IMG/VR virus record: IMGVR_UViG_3300047312_000152
Span: 1 to 28,530 of that record
DNA from: a virus
Reading direction: 5' to 3' (one strand)
Length of the DNA stretch: 28,530 bases
Position numbers and translations under genes: made by a program. The notes under the pieces are model-generated. The model was given only the letters and a program-made list of their open reading frames with translations. It did not search any database and was not told the origin of the DNA. The first letter of the stretch is position 1, and the number at the start of each line of letters is the position of its first letter. Shown here piece by piece: positions 1-7,337 of the stretch.

Positions 1-171
1 GAGGGTGATCCCCGCCGTCAGTTCGGTGGTCCCGCTGCCGACGTAGATCGAGATGACCGGCGAGCCCGCAAGGGTCACCGGCACATCGCTCAGATTGAAC
101 GTCGAGAACTTGTGGTTGATCGTGTTCCCGATGATGCAGTCGCCCGTGTAACTGGCGTGGAGGGTCGTCAT
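1..171 (-). CDS. Hypothetical structural/tail-region protein, 3' end outside window
   Basis: Reading leftward from an ATG at 171, 57 codons stay open to the window edge, so the C-terminus is missing. The visible part begins MTTLHASYTGDC and is rich in Thr, Ser, Val and Ile in short alternating stretches, as in beta-rich phage virion proteins. Its ATG overlaps the TGA of the upstream gene (ATGA), the junction type used throughout this operon. Family not recognised; a tail or tail-associated role is inferred only from position at the distal end of the structural operon. Confidence 0.7.
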   Translation of the reverse strand, partial: MTTLHASYTGDCIIGNTINHKFSTFNLSDVPVTLAGSPVISIYVGSGTTELTAGITL

Positions 172-401
172 TCGGGCATCCCCCCGTTCGGCAACGGCTC
201 AACGCCCATCGACCGGTCGGCGTGCCGGAAGGTCCAGGACTTCAGGATCTTGGCATCGGTCAGCTTCTTGACGTGGGCGTGCGCGTGCTCCAGCGTCGGC
301 GCCTGGTGATGGTAGATCAGCCGCTGCGGCGTCGCGCCCTTGGGGTTGTCCTTGGCGTCGGCGGTGCTCTCGACTTCAACCGCCCAGACAGGATCAGGCA
401 T
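168..401 (-). CDS. Small conserved hypothetical phage protein (77 aa)
   Basis: Two consecutive ATGs (404 and 401) are possible. The ribosome site AAGGAG at 408-413 sits 6 nt before the second and only 3 nt before the first, so 401 is preferred. The protein is hydrophilic, with a His-rich middle (YHHQAPTLEHAHAHVKKL) and a C-terminal half that looks like a small alpha/beta fold. It has no signal peptide or membrane segment. Its stop overlaps the start of the next gene by ATGA. Function unknown; it lies between lectin-like genes and a truncated tail-region gene. Confidence 0.7.
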   Translation of the reverse strand: MPDPVWAVEVESTADAKDNPKGATPQRLIYHHQAPTLEHAHAHVKKLTDAKILKSWTFRHADRSMGVEPLPNGGMPE

Positions 402-420
402 CATGCACTCCTTGTGAGGA

Positions 421-1161
421 TCAATCCCAACCTGGATCAGCCGTACCGATATGGATATTGTCCAGCCGGAAGTGGCTGGCGCCGCTATTCGCGTTCAGCG
501 TTCCGCCCACCGTGAGCCGGGAAGGGACACCGGCCTGGTCCTGCGTCGTATGGATCGTCCGCAGGGCATCGACACCGTTCTTGCCGAACGTGATCGTCGT
601 CCCGAGTCCCGCACCGAGAAACTTGTAATGCAGCTTGAGCCGATTCCAGACCCCGACATAGGAGGCGACGGTGCCGAGTTCGCCCAGCGTGATGTTGCCC
701 GCGCCCGCATCGGTGAACAACCAGTTCCAGATCCAGTTGTTGTTGATGACGTTCATCTCGCCAAACTGGTTGGGCGAGCCGCCATCATTCCGGAAGATGG
801 TGAACTTCTGGGTGCCGGGGAACGTGTCGAGCGGCCGGGTCACCCAATAGAGGGCATAGGTGATCCACCATTCGTTCCGGCCGACGCCGGTTGAGTAGTC
901 GAGCCGAACCCCCTGATCCGTGCTGGCGCTGGGCGCCGTGAGGTCGCAGCATTTGGTTCCGGCAAACGGCGACGTGGCGACAACCGAGACGCCAGTCCCG
1001 CTCACCACACTGACGACCGAGGACATCACGCCGAAGGTGCCATCCTCGAAGTCCACGTTGGCCAGGTTGCCCGATGCGCCACCCCCGCCACCGCCTCCAC
1101 CACCCCCTGGAGAGTTCCAGCGGGTGCGCGTGAGCGGTGGGTGCAGGAGGATCAGCGACAT
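421..1161 (-). CDS. Jelly-roll (concanavalin A-like) lectin/lyase-fold protein, paralog B
   Basis: 246 aa, starting at the ATG that overlaps the stop of the upstream paralog (TGATG at 1159-1163); the same frame stays open further upstream but there it only shadows that gene. After 19 residues there is a run of ten glycines (about residues 20-29), then a single beta-rich domain. The start (VDFEDGTFG), the middle (KFTIFRNDGG, NWIWNWLF) and the C-terminus (LDNIHIGTADPGW) align with the neighbouring protein at 1161-1973. The pattern resembles polysaccharide-lyase or lectin jelly rolls; the fold is an inference. No signal peptide is visible, unlike its paralog, so it is probably a virion or carbohydrate-binding protein. 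Substrate and enzymatic activity are unknown. Confidence 0.75.
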   Translation of the reverse strand: MSLILLHPPLTRTRWNSPGGGGGGGGGGASGNLANVDFEDGTFGVMSSVVSVVSGTGVSVVATSPFAGTKCCDLTAPSASTDQGVRLDYSTGVGRNEWWITYALYWVTRPLDTFPGTQKFTIFRNDGGSPNQFGEMNVINNNWIWNWLFTDAGAGNITLGELGTVASYVGVWNRLKLHYKFLGAGLGTTITFGKNGVDALRTIHTTQDQAGVPSRLTVGGTLNANSGASHFRLDNIHIGTADPGWD

Positions 1162-1973
1162 CAGGGCCACCCCGGATCGGTGGTGCCGATCTTGATGTTG
1201 TCGAACTGGAAGTGGGAGGCGCCGGAGCCGGCGTTGAGCGTGCCGCCGAAGGTGATCGTGGTTGGTAGACTCGCGCAGCCACCACCAGCCTTCGTTTTCT
1301 GTACCCACACATTCTCTGCGCCATCGACGCCGACACTCACGGTCGCGGGGGCGGCACAGTGGAAGTGGACCTTGTAACGGTGCCACCCCGGCACGGCCGG
1401 ATTGGGCATCCCCGAGGGATAGAACTGTGTCCCTTCGGTGAACAGCCACGACCAAATCCACGCCCCGTACTGCGACACGAACTCGCCCAAGAGCCCCTGA
1501 CTTCCGCCGTTGCGAAAGATCAAGAGCTTTTGAGTTTGCACGCCGCCCTGCATCGGATTCTTGACGATGTTCAGCGCGAAGCTCGCCCACAGATCAGAGT
1601 AGGATGCGCCGGAGCCCACCCAATACCCCGACCCGCCGGCATCATTCGCCGAGGCGGCAATATTGACGTCGAAGCACTTGGAACCCGCGTAGCAGCCACT
1701 GCTGGCAATCAAGCCGTTGACCGGCTTCCCGCCGCCGCCATCCGTCAGCCCCTCGAACGTCCCCGACTCGAACGTCATGGTGGCGAGATTGCCACCGCCG
1801 GAGGGCGGCGTAACCGGAGGCGTGGTCGTATCCACCGGCACCCGGACGTAGACATTCGTATAGGTGACCCGCACCGGACCGAACGTGGTATCGGCGCGGC
1901 TCGAGACGAGCGAGTCTTTCGTCTGCGCCGCCGCGGGCACGGCGAGCAGCAGCGCCAGGAGAGCCGTCTTCAT
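1161..1973 (-). CDS. Secreted jelly-roll (concanavalin A-like) lectin/lyase-fold protein, paralog A
   Basis: 270 aa from the ATG at 1973, chosen because it overlaps the TGA of the upstream gene (ATGA) and starts a textbook signal peptide: MKTALLALLLAVPAAAQ, with a charged N-terminus, Leu/Ala core and AxA-type cleavage site near residue 17. A Thr/Pro linker (about 52-65) follows, then a single beta-rich domain (about 66-270) with two close cysteine pairs (SGCYAGSKC and a later pair) and the C-terminal DNIKIGTTDPGW block shared with paralog B. Known lectin and polysaccharide-lyase jelly rolls have similar strand patterns; this is not proof of activity. A Sec signal on a protein from a phage structural operon is odd. 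It implies export into the host envelope, so a host-surface or lysogenic-conversion role is possible. Confidence 0.8.
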   Translation of the reverse strand: MKTALLALLLAVPAAAQTKDSLVSSRADTTFGPVRVTYTNVYVRVPVDTTTPPVTPPSGGGNLATMTFESGTFEGLTDGGGGKPVNGLIASSGCYAGSKCFDVNIAASANDAGGSGYWVGSGASYSDLWASFALNIVKNPMQGGVQTQKLLIFRNGGSQGLLGEFVSQYGAWIWSWLFTEGTQFYPSGMPNPAVPGWHRYKVHFHCAAPATVSVGVDGAENVWVQKTKAGGGCASLPTTITFGGTLNAGSGASHFQFDNIKIGTTDPGWP

Positions 1974-2125
1974 GCGTGGAACCGAAGGAACAACTGCAGC
2001 GCGAACCAACTCAGGCCCGCGCAGTAGAACGCTGCCTCAATCACTTCCCGCGCCTTCGGCACCGCAAACCAGAGGACGAGCAGCACCAGGAACAGCACGA
2101 GTGCCACGCCGATTTGGATGCTCAC
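1970..2125 (-). CDS. Small two-helix membrane protein (51 aa), holin-like size
   Basis: The GTG start overlaps the TGA of the upstream 41-aa gene (GTGA), and the stop overlaps the ATG of the lectin gene. There are two hydrophobic helices, about residues 5-22 and 31-47, separated by a short charged loop (PKAREVIEA). The size and two-helix hairpin would suit a class II holin or another small inner-membrane phage protein. No sequence family is recognised, and holin function is only one possibility. Confidence 0.65.
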   Translation of the reverse strand: MSIQIGVALVLFLVLLVLWFAVPKAREVIEAAFYCAGLSWFALQLFLRFHA

Positions 2126-2247
2126 AGTAGTTTCCCCAGCCATCCCTTGCCCAGCACGTAGCCCGCGGCGAAGCCGACCACGAACAGCCAGTGCCCGTTC
2201 TCGGCCAGCCACGCCCGGACCTTCGACCAGATGTCAGCGAACGTCAT
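2122..2247 (-). CDS. Tiny single-helix membrane protein (41 aa)
   Basis: Begins MTFADIWSKVRAWLAENG, an amphipathic N-terminal helix, followed by one hydrophobic segment (about residues 17-37) ending in Lys. Its ATG overlaps the stop of the upstream gene (TGATG) and its stop overlaps the GTG of the next, so it sits in a continuous chain of coupled genes, which is the main support that it is real. Function unknown. Confidence 0.6.
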   Translation of the reverse strand: MTFADIWSKVRAWLAENGHWLFVVGFAAGYVLGKGWLGKLL

Positions 2248-2552
2248 CAGACCACTCCTCTCGGTACGCGCGGATCGGCCTCACTGATGAGGAGTTCCGC
2301 GCCCTGTTGCTGCGCCATCCCGTGCATGGTCAGCGGTCCGGTGTACTCCGGCCGCGGCGTGAGAGTCGCCATCGGGATCACTGGCGTTGGCGCTTCCGGC
2401 ACGACGAGTTCATCCTGCCGGAGAATCGGGGCGTCATCTGCGGCCCGCTCGAAGTGCTTGACGAGCGGCAGATCGTCCGGCCACGCATAGATGTGGTCTG
2501 CCTCGAAGTACGCGACCCCGACGGTACAAGTCGTGAGACACCGCACGCGCAT
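2247..2552 (-). CDS. Conserved small phage structural-module protein (101 aa)
   Basis: The ATG at 2552 is chosen over the longer open frame because GGAG lies 7 nt upstream. The protein starts MRVRCLTTCTVG and has an N-terminal beta-rich half (VAYFEADHIYAW), a form often seen in short proteins encoded beside podovirus capsid genes. The C-terminal half is Pro-rich and low complexity. It lies directly downstream of the cement gene. A head-completion or virion role is inferred from position only. Confidence 0.65.
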   Translation of the reverse strand: MRVRCLTTCTVGVAYFEADHIYAWPDDLPLVKHFERAADDAPILRQDELVVPEAPTPVIPMATLTPRPEYTGPLTMHGMAQQQGAELLISEADPRVPRGVV

Positions 2553-2609
2553 GGGACACTCCAAGGAGACACGCCGCCGAATCGACGGCGCGCTCCGGTT
2601 GGCCGGCAA

Positions 2610-3047
2610 CTATGCCGGGTTGAGCTGCTTGTCGAGCACCAGGCCGGCCGTGATCTTGCCCAGCGTGGCCGAGGTGTTCACATCGTAGTACAGTCGGAGA
2701 TAGCGGCTGCACTTGCTCGGGACGTTCGGCAGCGGGAACTGGAACCCGGCCACCATCTCGGCCAGGAGGAACAGCCGCGAGGTCCAGAGGATCACTTCGG
2801 TGCCGAACGCCACATCGGTGTCGGTCCGGAGGCTGATCTGCATGGACACGATGGTGGCGAAGTCCACGGTCACGCAGGCGAAGACCCGCAGGTTCGGGTC
2901 GAGTGCGTTGCCCACGTCCCGCAGGACACTGGTCCCGTTGAACGCGGTGACGATCGACGACGACTGGGTGTCGATCACATTCGTCGACCCCGCATCGGCC
3001 GTGATCACCTGAGAGTCGGAGAACAGGTTCTGCTTGTCGAGAATCAT
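2610..3047 (-). CDS. Bbp16-family capsid cement protein
   Basis: 145 aa starting MILDKQNLFSDSQ, with GAGG about 9 nt upstream of the ATG. The N-terminal signature (MILDxQxLFSDxQ followed by a short VIDT stretch) and the position directly downstream of the major capsid gene match the Bbp16 family. In Bordetella phage BPP-1 this protein is the capsid-stabilising cement protein, with a jelly-roll-like fold, bound on the outside of the HK97-type shell. The protein is beta-rich with no membrane segments. A perfect inverted repeat (3060-3077) lies just ahead of its ribosome site and may affect its expression relative to capsid protein. Confidence 0.85.
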   Translation of the reverse strand: MILDKQNLFSDSQVITADAGSTNVIDTQSSSIVTAFNGTSVLRDVGNALDPNLRVFACVTVDFATIVSMQISLRTDTDVAFGTEVILWTSRLFLLAEMVAGFQFPLPNVPSKCSRYLRLYYDVNTSATLGKITAGLVLDKQLNPA

Positions 3048-3059
3048 TGCGTCATCCTC

Positions 3060-3077
3060 ATGGCGCCGCAGCGCCAT
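3060..3077 (-). other. Intergenic hairpin between capsid and cement genes
   Basis: A perfect 7-bp inverted repeat (ATGGCGC and GCGCCAT) with a 4-nt loop lies in the 53-nt gap between the major capsid stop and the cement start. There is no T-run, so it is not a classical terminator. It could be an RNA-stability, processing or attenuation element that sets the ratio of two stoichiometrically linked proteins. Confidence 0.5.
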
Positions 3078-3100
3078 AGTGAGAGTCGTCGGTCAGGATG

Positions 3101-4102
3101 CTACAGGACCTTGGCCTCGGCGTTGGTGATCGCGTCGCAGACCCGGATGGGGATGCCGCGGAACGCGGTCACCATCTGGCCGGCATACTCCATCGTGGAG
3201 AGCCAGACGTTCGTCTTGTTGGCCGCGATCAGGTCGAGCGCGGTGGACACGGTGCGGTTGCAGTAGATCACCGTGTTCCCGCCGGTCCCGAGCGTATACA
3301 GCTTGTGCATCGCCTTGATGAGCAGGTTGGGCAGGTTGGCGCCGCTGTAGCCGGACGCGCCCGCCGTCGCCAGATCCGACACGTCGATGTTCGCGATCCG
3401 GCTGACGTACCGCCAGTCCTTCACGACGAGACCGACATCCCACTTGTAGTGGTCCGTCAGGGCCTCGTACCGGTTGCCGGACGAGTCGATTTCCGTCCGC
3501 TGGCCGAGGTCTTCGTGCATGAGACCGGACCGGCCGCCCTTGGGGAAGATCAGGTGGCTGGTGCGGTCACTCCAGTTGATGAACCAGATGCTCGTGTTGT
3601 CGCCGCCGGCGCCGGCCGCATCGACGATCTGGCCGCCGTTCTGGGCGGTGGTGAGCGAGAACCGCGGCCCGAAGCCCATGAACTTCTCGGGGTTGGTGCC
3701 GGTGTTCCCGTAGAACAGGGTCGTCGCGAACGTGCGGTTCATGCCCTGCAGGAACGCGATCGACTCGCTGGCACGGAACTCGGCTGAATTCCCGTTCAGG
3801 TTCGCCAGCGCCTTGTCGAGCAGGGCGTAGGTCTCCAGCATACCGCAGGAGTCGGTCACCTTCATGGTGTTCGACTTCTCGGGCTGGACGCCGTAGTTCA
3901 GCAGGCGCCAGGTCCCGGCCGGCAGACCGGTCCGGATGACGGACGTATGGCCGGTGGGCAGATTGCCCTCGACCACGGCGGCATCGGTGATGATCGGATT
4001 TTCCTGCGAGAGCAGTTCCACGATGCGCGCCTGCGTGCCATCCGGGTTCACCTTCGTAACCCAGTCGGCGTAGGTGTAGGCGGTAGCGCCAAGAGTGGTC
4101 AT
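3101..4102 (-). CDS. Major capsid protein, BPP-1 (Bbp17) type
   Basis: 333 aa, ATG at 4102 with GCGGAG about 6 nt upstream. The N-terminus (TLGATAYTYADWVTKVNPDG, then a short helix and a stretch about the enclosing LSQENPIITDA) and the middle (ETYALLDKALANLNGN, then a helix with FLQGMNRTFATTLFYGN) are characteristic of the podoviral capsid family that includes the BPP-1 coat protein, which has a variant HK97 fold. Its length is typical of that family. It is the expected shell protein and is flanked by the scaffold-like gene and the cement gene, the usual order. No protease domain is fused to it. Confidence 0.88.
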   Translation of the reverse strand: MTTLGATAYTYADWVTKVNPDGTQARIVELLSQENPIITDAAVVEGNLPTGHTSVIRTGLPAGTWRLLNYGVQPEKSNTMKVTDSCGMLETYALLDKALANLNGNSAEFRASESIAFLQGMNRTFATTLFYGNTGTNPEKFMGFGPRFSLTTAQNGGQIVDAAGAGGDNTSIWFINWSDRTSHLIFPKGGRSGLMHEDLGQRTEIDSSGNRYEALTDHYKWDVGLVVKDWRYVSRIANIDVSDLATAGASGYSGANLPNLLIKAMHKLYTLGTGGNTVIYCNRTVSTALDLIAANKTNVWLSTMEYAGQMVTAFRGIPIRVCDAITNAEAKVL

Positions 4103-4147
4103 GCGAAACTCCGCTGTGAGGCGACGCCATCGGCGCCGCAGTAGTCG

Positions 4148-4813
4148 TTACGCTGATTTCGTCGGGTACAGGACCTGTCCATCGGTCGGTCGGACGCCAG
4201 ATCCGCCACCCGCACTGGGCGGCTTCACGAATCCATCTTCGCCGATCGCCTTGCCGACCTTCACCATCATGCGGACGAAATCCGGCTGGTTCCCGAGGCC
4301 CCAGGCTTCGATGAACGCCACCAGTTTCTCGTCCCCGAACTGCTTGAGCGCCTTCTGCGCCACGTCGAGCGTCGTCGCCATCTGGGCGCCCCCGAGTGTG
4401 GGGTCAGCCTTCAGTTCCTCGCCCCAGCGAGCGGTCGTCGCCTTCCAGGCGGCGTCCTGACTCGCGGCGTACTGCTTCAGCGCCTCGGCGTGCAGTCCGA
4501 TCAGTTTGTCCGCAGCGGCCTGCGTCAGTCCCAGTTCCTTGCCGATCGGCGTGAACTGGTCCAGCAGCGGCTTGTTCAGGTCCTTGAACCCTTCGGGCAG
4601 GGTCACCGTATACGACTCGGGCACCGCGTCCGCCGGCTTCCCGTCCGCGCCCTTTTTGCCGTCCGCCGGCGGTGTCGCGGGCGGCGTGGCAGGAGGGGTC
4701 GCGGGTGGGGTCGCGGGAGGCGTGGCTTCGCCCGGCACTACCGGGGGAACGGCAGGGGGAATGGCCGGCGGTGGTGCGACCGGCGGATCAGCGACAGCAG
4801 GAGCGTCAGGCAT
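4148..4813 (-). CDS. Scaffold-like/assembly protein with Pro-rich N-terminus
   Basis: 221 aa. Residues 1-55 are low complexity with five PPAT-type units, encoded by an imperfect 15-bp tandem repeat at about 4672-4731. Residues 60-200 form a helical region: YTVTLPEGF, then coiled helices around LTQAAADKLIGLHAEALKQY and a conserved-looking block ending FIEAWGLGNQPDFVRMMVKVG. The place between a Bbp19-like gene and the capsid gene, the helical content and the size fit a scaffolding protein, although no scaffold was tested for. The ATG overlaps the preceding stop by 8 nt. Confidence 0.7.
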   Translation of the reverse strand: MPDAPAVADPPVAPPPAIPPAVPPVVPGEATPPATPPATPPATPPATPPADGKKGADGKPADAVPESYTVTLPEGFKDLNKPLLDQFTPIGKELGLTQAAADKLIGLHAEALKQYAASQDAAWKATTARWGEELKADPTLGGAQMATTLDVAQKALKQFGDEKLVAFIEAWGLGNQPDFVRMMVKVGKAIGEDGFVKPPSAGGGSGVRPTDGQVLYPTKSA

Positions 4814-5144
4814 CCTCAGTTCCCTTTTCTGGCCGCGGTTCGGCCGGTTTCTTCTGGTGTTCCTGAATCATCGTCACGTACGCCGTCGGGTCCACTTCGT
4901 TAATCGTCGCCAGGATCTGCAGGCCGACGTTGCGCTGTCCCTCGCGGAACGCGGCCCACGCCTGGTTCTCGTGGAACGTCGAGCCGTACATCCCCGCGTC
5001 CTCGAGCAGCGACCAGAGCACATGGCGTCCGGCCCGACTGCCCAGCACTGCCGCGAAATCCGCTGCGAGCTGTTCCGCTTCCAGTGACTGCGCCTGCCGG
5101 ATCGCGCGGATCTGTCCTTCGTTCGATGCGCTGTCTCGAGCCAC
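4806..5144 (-). CDS. Bbp19-family phage protein
   Basis: 112 aa from a GTG directly after the portal stop codon (TAA then GTG). The block GRHVLWSLLEDAGMYGSTF and the following ENQAWAAFREGQRNVG are the hallmark of the Bbp19 family of short proteins encoded between portal and scaffold/capsid genes in BPP-1-like phages. The family's role is not well established; membership of the head-assembly module is clear from context. It is helical and soluble. The weak ribosome site suggests translation coupled to the portal gene. Confidence 0.8.
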   Translation of the reverse strand: MARDSASNEGQIRAIRQAQSLEAEQLAADFAAVLGSRAGRHVLWSLLEDAGMYGSTFHENQAWAAFREGQRNVGLQILATINEVDPTAYVTMIQEHQKKPAEPRPEKGTEDA

Positions 5145-7001
5145 TTATGCCGCTCGCCCCGCCGGGACGCCCGGCGTCACCGGCACGCCAGGGGTGCCGG
5201 GTGCGCCGGCAGGACCGACCACGCCGGGCACGCCACCACTCAGCGCCCGCGTGAGCGCCGTGTCGCCACCCATGCTGGTCTCGCTGGCGTCCTTGGCGGC
5301 CTTCGCCATCGGCCCCGCCTGGGCCGCGGCCGCCTGCAGCTTCTGCTGCTGCGCCCGCTGCGCCCGTATCGCGGCCACTTCGTCGTCGCTCCGCACCACT
5401 TTCGGCGGGGTGCCGAGCATGTCGCTGTACGCGTCGATCGCTTCGTCCATGTCCAGCCGGTCCATCGCTTCGGGGTTCGCGGCGGCCAGCGAGACGACAT
5501 ACTGCGACAGCCGTTCGATCCCGGCCGTGCCCACGAGACGCTGTGCTTGGGCCAGGATGCTGATGTACTCGATTTTCAGGTCGGCGCCCTGCAGTTCCTG
5601 CGGCGGGTCCGGCAGCATCCCGCGGCGGAGCAGGATGCCAAACGTCCGGTCGATAATCGGTGACAGCAGTTCGTTCGTCAGCCGCTCGAGCACGGGTCCC
5701 AGCATCAGCAACTTCTCCTCGTGCCTCTCGTCGACCTCGCGGGCCGAGATCGGCTGGACGCCGGCGCCGCCTTCGGTCAGCATGAGGAACAGGTCGGAAT
5801 AGAACGCCCGCTTGATCCGGTCCTGGTGCTCGCTCTGCTTCCGGGCGATCAGTTCCACGGCCCGCGCGTCCGGCGCATATGCGGGCTCGAACTTCTGGCC
5901 GCCGCTCGCCACGTCGACGTAGTTCACGTCGCCCGGCAGGAGACTCGCCCGCTGGGCGCGCAGGGCCGCCGGCGCGTTCATCGGCGGGTTCGCCAATTTC
6001 TCGATCACCATTGCGGCCCGCTTCTCGTACAACTGCAGCGCCTTGATGTCGCCCAAGGCGTCCATGCCGGGGCTCGAGCCGTAGACATCCTCGCCGGTCA
6101 CCGACCACCGCGGCCCCATGAACACGAGGTCCTGGTAGCCGGACTCCCGGAGATACCCGCCGTTCGCGCCGTCACTCGGGCCGTCCATCTCGTAGTACAC
6201 GGACCGGTACGCCATGCCGCGGTAGTCGGCCCGCCCGAGGATCTGGCTGTCGTTCGGCTCGATCACATGCATGACGTTAATCCACGTCTCCAACTGCGCC
6301 CCGCCCGCCTGGTACGCGTTCCGCACCCGGTCCGAGATGTAGGTCCAGTCGATCGGTTCGTTCGGCGCCCGCTTCCCACCGTCGTCGCCACCGAACTCGG
6401 TCACGATCTGGCGGACGGTCATCTGGATTTCGCGGAAAATCGTGTCGACCCGGCCGGTCGCATCCGTCGCCAGGTAGTACGTCCCGATCGCCAGCGGGTA
6501 GCCGCGGATCACGGACTTCTGATCCTCGAGCAGTACCATCGCGGCGGTGCCGAACACGCCGACATCCCCGTAAATCGTGGGCAGGCAGTTATACAGATTC
6601 GACCGATCGAACACCTGCCGAATTCGCAGCTCCACCTCGTACAGCCAGTCCTTCACGCCGCCGTGTTCCGCCAGGTCCTGATCCGGCACCGTGAACCGGA
6701 ACCACGGGCGCGCGGGGCTGGTCATCCCGGTCATCATGCCCGACTGCAGGGTCCGCACGGCGAACGTCGCGGTCGAGTCGATGATGTTCCCGTTCTTCTT
6801 GCCGCCGCGGTTAATATCCGTGCTCAACCACCGCTGGCGCCGGGGCAAAATAAAATCTCCCAGGTCAACCCAGTGCGAGCGCCACGTCTCGCGCTCCACC
6901 TTGAGCGCCGCGTGGCGGGCCATGCACCGTTTCTTGGGGGATTCCGAGGGTGCCCCGGAGGTCGGGGCCTTCAACTGCGGGGCCTGGTAGGCGGCGGTCA
7001 C
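5145..7001 (-). CDS. Portal / head-to-tail connector protein
   Basis: 618 aa. It belongs to the T7-type head-to-tail connecting protein family: an N-terminal helical region (WRSHWVDLGDFILPRR), the NIIDSTATFAVRTLQSGMMTGMTSPARPWF core, a TIYGDVGVFGTAAM helix and a C-terminal helical crown (ALGDIKALQLYEKR). Length is slightly above the usual 500-600 aa. The ring of these proteins forms the DNA channel and binds terminase and tail. The last about 30 residues (589-618) are an odd Gly-X-Y, collagen-like tail. Translation starts at a GTG (7001) one nucleotide after the stop of the preceding small gene. Confidence 0.9.
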   Translation of the reverse strand: MTAAYQAPQLKAPTSGAPSESPKKRCMARHAALKVERETWRSHWVDLGDFILPRRQRWLSTDINRGGKKNGNIIDSTATFAVRTLQSGMMTGMTSPARPWFRFTVPDQDLAEHGGVKDWLYEVELRIRQVFDRSNLYNCLPTIYGDVGVFGTAAMVLLEDQKSVIRGYPLAIGTYYLATDATGRVDTIFREIQMTVRQIVTEFGGDDGGKRAPNEPIDWTYISDRVRNAYQAGGAQLETWINVMHVIEPNDSQILGRADYRGMAYRSVYYEMDGPSDGANGGYLRESGYQDLVFMGPRWSVTGEDVYGSSPGMDALGDIKALQLYEKRAAMVIEKLANPPMNAPAALRAQRASLLPGDVNYVDVASGGQKFEPAYAPDARAVELIARKQSEHQDRIKRAFYSDLFLMLTEGGAGVQPISAREVDERHEEKLLMLGPVLERLTNELLSPIIDRTFGILLRRGMLPDPPQELQGADLKIEYISILAQAQRLVGTAGIERLSQYVVSLAAANPEAMDRLDMDEAIDAYSDMLGTPPKVVRSDDEVAAIRAQRAQQQKLQAAAAQAGPMAKAAKDASETSMGGDTALTRALSGGVPGVVGPAGAPGTPGVPVTPGVPAGRAA

Positions 7002-7002
7002 G

Positions 7003-7221
7003 TCACATTCCCAGCAACTGCTTGCCCGCGGGTGCCGTCTGCCCCGGCACGCCAGCCGGTCCCGTCAGGATCGTCGAGGCCCGACCCGCCGCAGAGGAGA
7101 GACGCCGGAGTGCCGCGGCCCGTGCGGCGCGGACTCCGGCGTCTTGGGGCGTCGGGGGAGGAGCGGGGACCTGAATCTGCGGGGGACCGGCTATGCACAT
7201 GCACTGCAGTCCATCAGGCAT
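7003..7221 (-). CDS. Small virion-linked protein upstream of portal (72 aa)
   Basis: ATG at 7221 preceded by AGGGG. The N-terminus has two cysteines (CMCIAGPP) followed by a proline-rich stretch; the C-terminus (ASTILTGPAGV, then KQLLGM) matches the STILTGxxGV-KTLLG ending common to short proteins encoded between terminase and portal in many podoviruses. Their exact function is not established. This is the first gene behind the promoter at 7243-7272, so it begins the separately transcribed head module. An overlapping frame at 6998-7204 is its shadow. Confidence 0.75.
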   Translation of the reverse strand: MPDGLQCMCIAGPPQIQVPAPPPTPQDAGVRAARAAALRRLSSAAGRASTILTGPAGVPGQTAPAGKQLLGM

Positions 7222-7242
7222 AACCCCTGTGGTGGTTACGCC

Positions 7243-7272
7243 ATACTAATCCACATCTCCACATTTTGTCAA
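7243..7272 (-). promoter_or_regulatory. Sigma70-type promoter for the head/tail genes
   Basis: On the minus strand, TTGACA (7267-7272, perfect -35) is followed after 18 nt by TAGTAT (7243-7248, 4 of 6 matches to the -10). Transcription would start near 7236, leaving a 15-nt leader with AGGGG before the ATG at 7221. It lies in the 116-bp gap after the large terminase gene, whose remaining left part (to 7337) shows no gene. It would let head and tail genes be expressed apart from terminase. Confidence 0.7.
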
Positions 7273-7337
7273 CACTTAGCCGTGACGATAGCCCGACTCC
7301 CTCGTCCGCCGACCGCCCGTCGTCCGGTCGCGGTGCC

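Noticed and set aside
421-1973. Tandem paralogs as template/variable pair of a diversity-generating retroelement.
   Set aside because: Differences between the two are spread over all bases and are not confined to adenines; no reverse transcriptase is present.
4141-4160. A further CGTTAC operator near the end of the scaffold-like gene, and another near 7230.
   Set aside because: The second half (GCAATA) is absent at both places, and the first lies within a coding frame.
4672-4731. Short regular repeats as a possible CRISPR array.
   Set aside because: They encode the PPAT repeat of a protein, have no spacers, and the unit is too short.
5721-7223. 500-codon plus-strand frame opposite the portal gene.
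   Set aside because: A shadow of the GC-rich portal gene; composition is Arg/Val/His-rich and no domain is seen.
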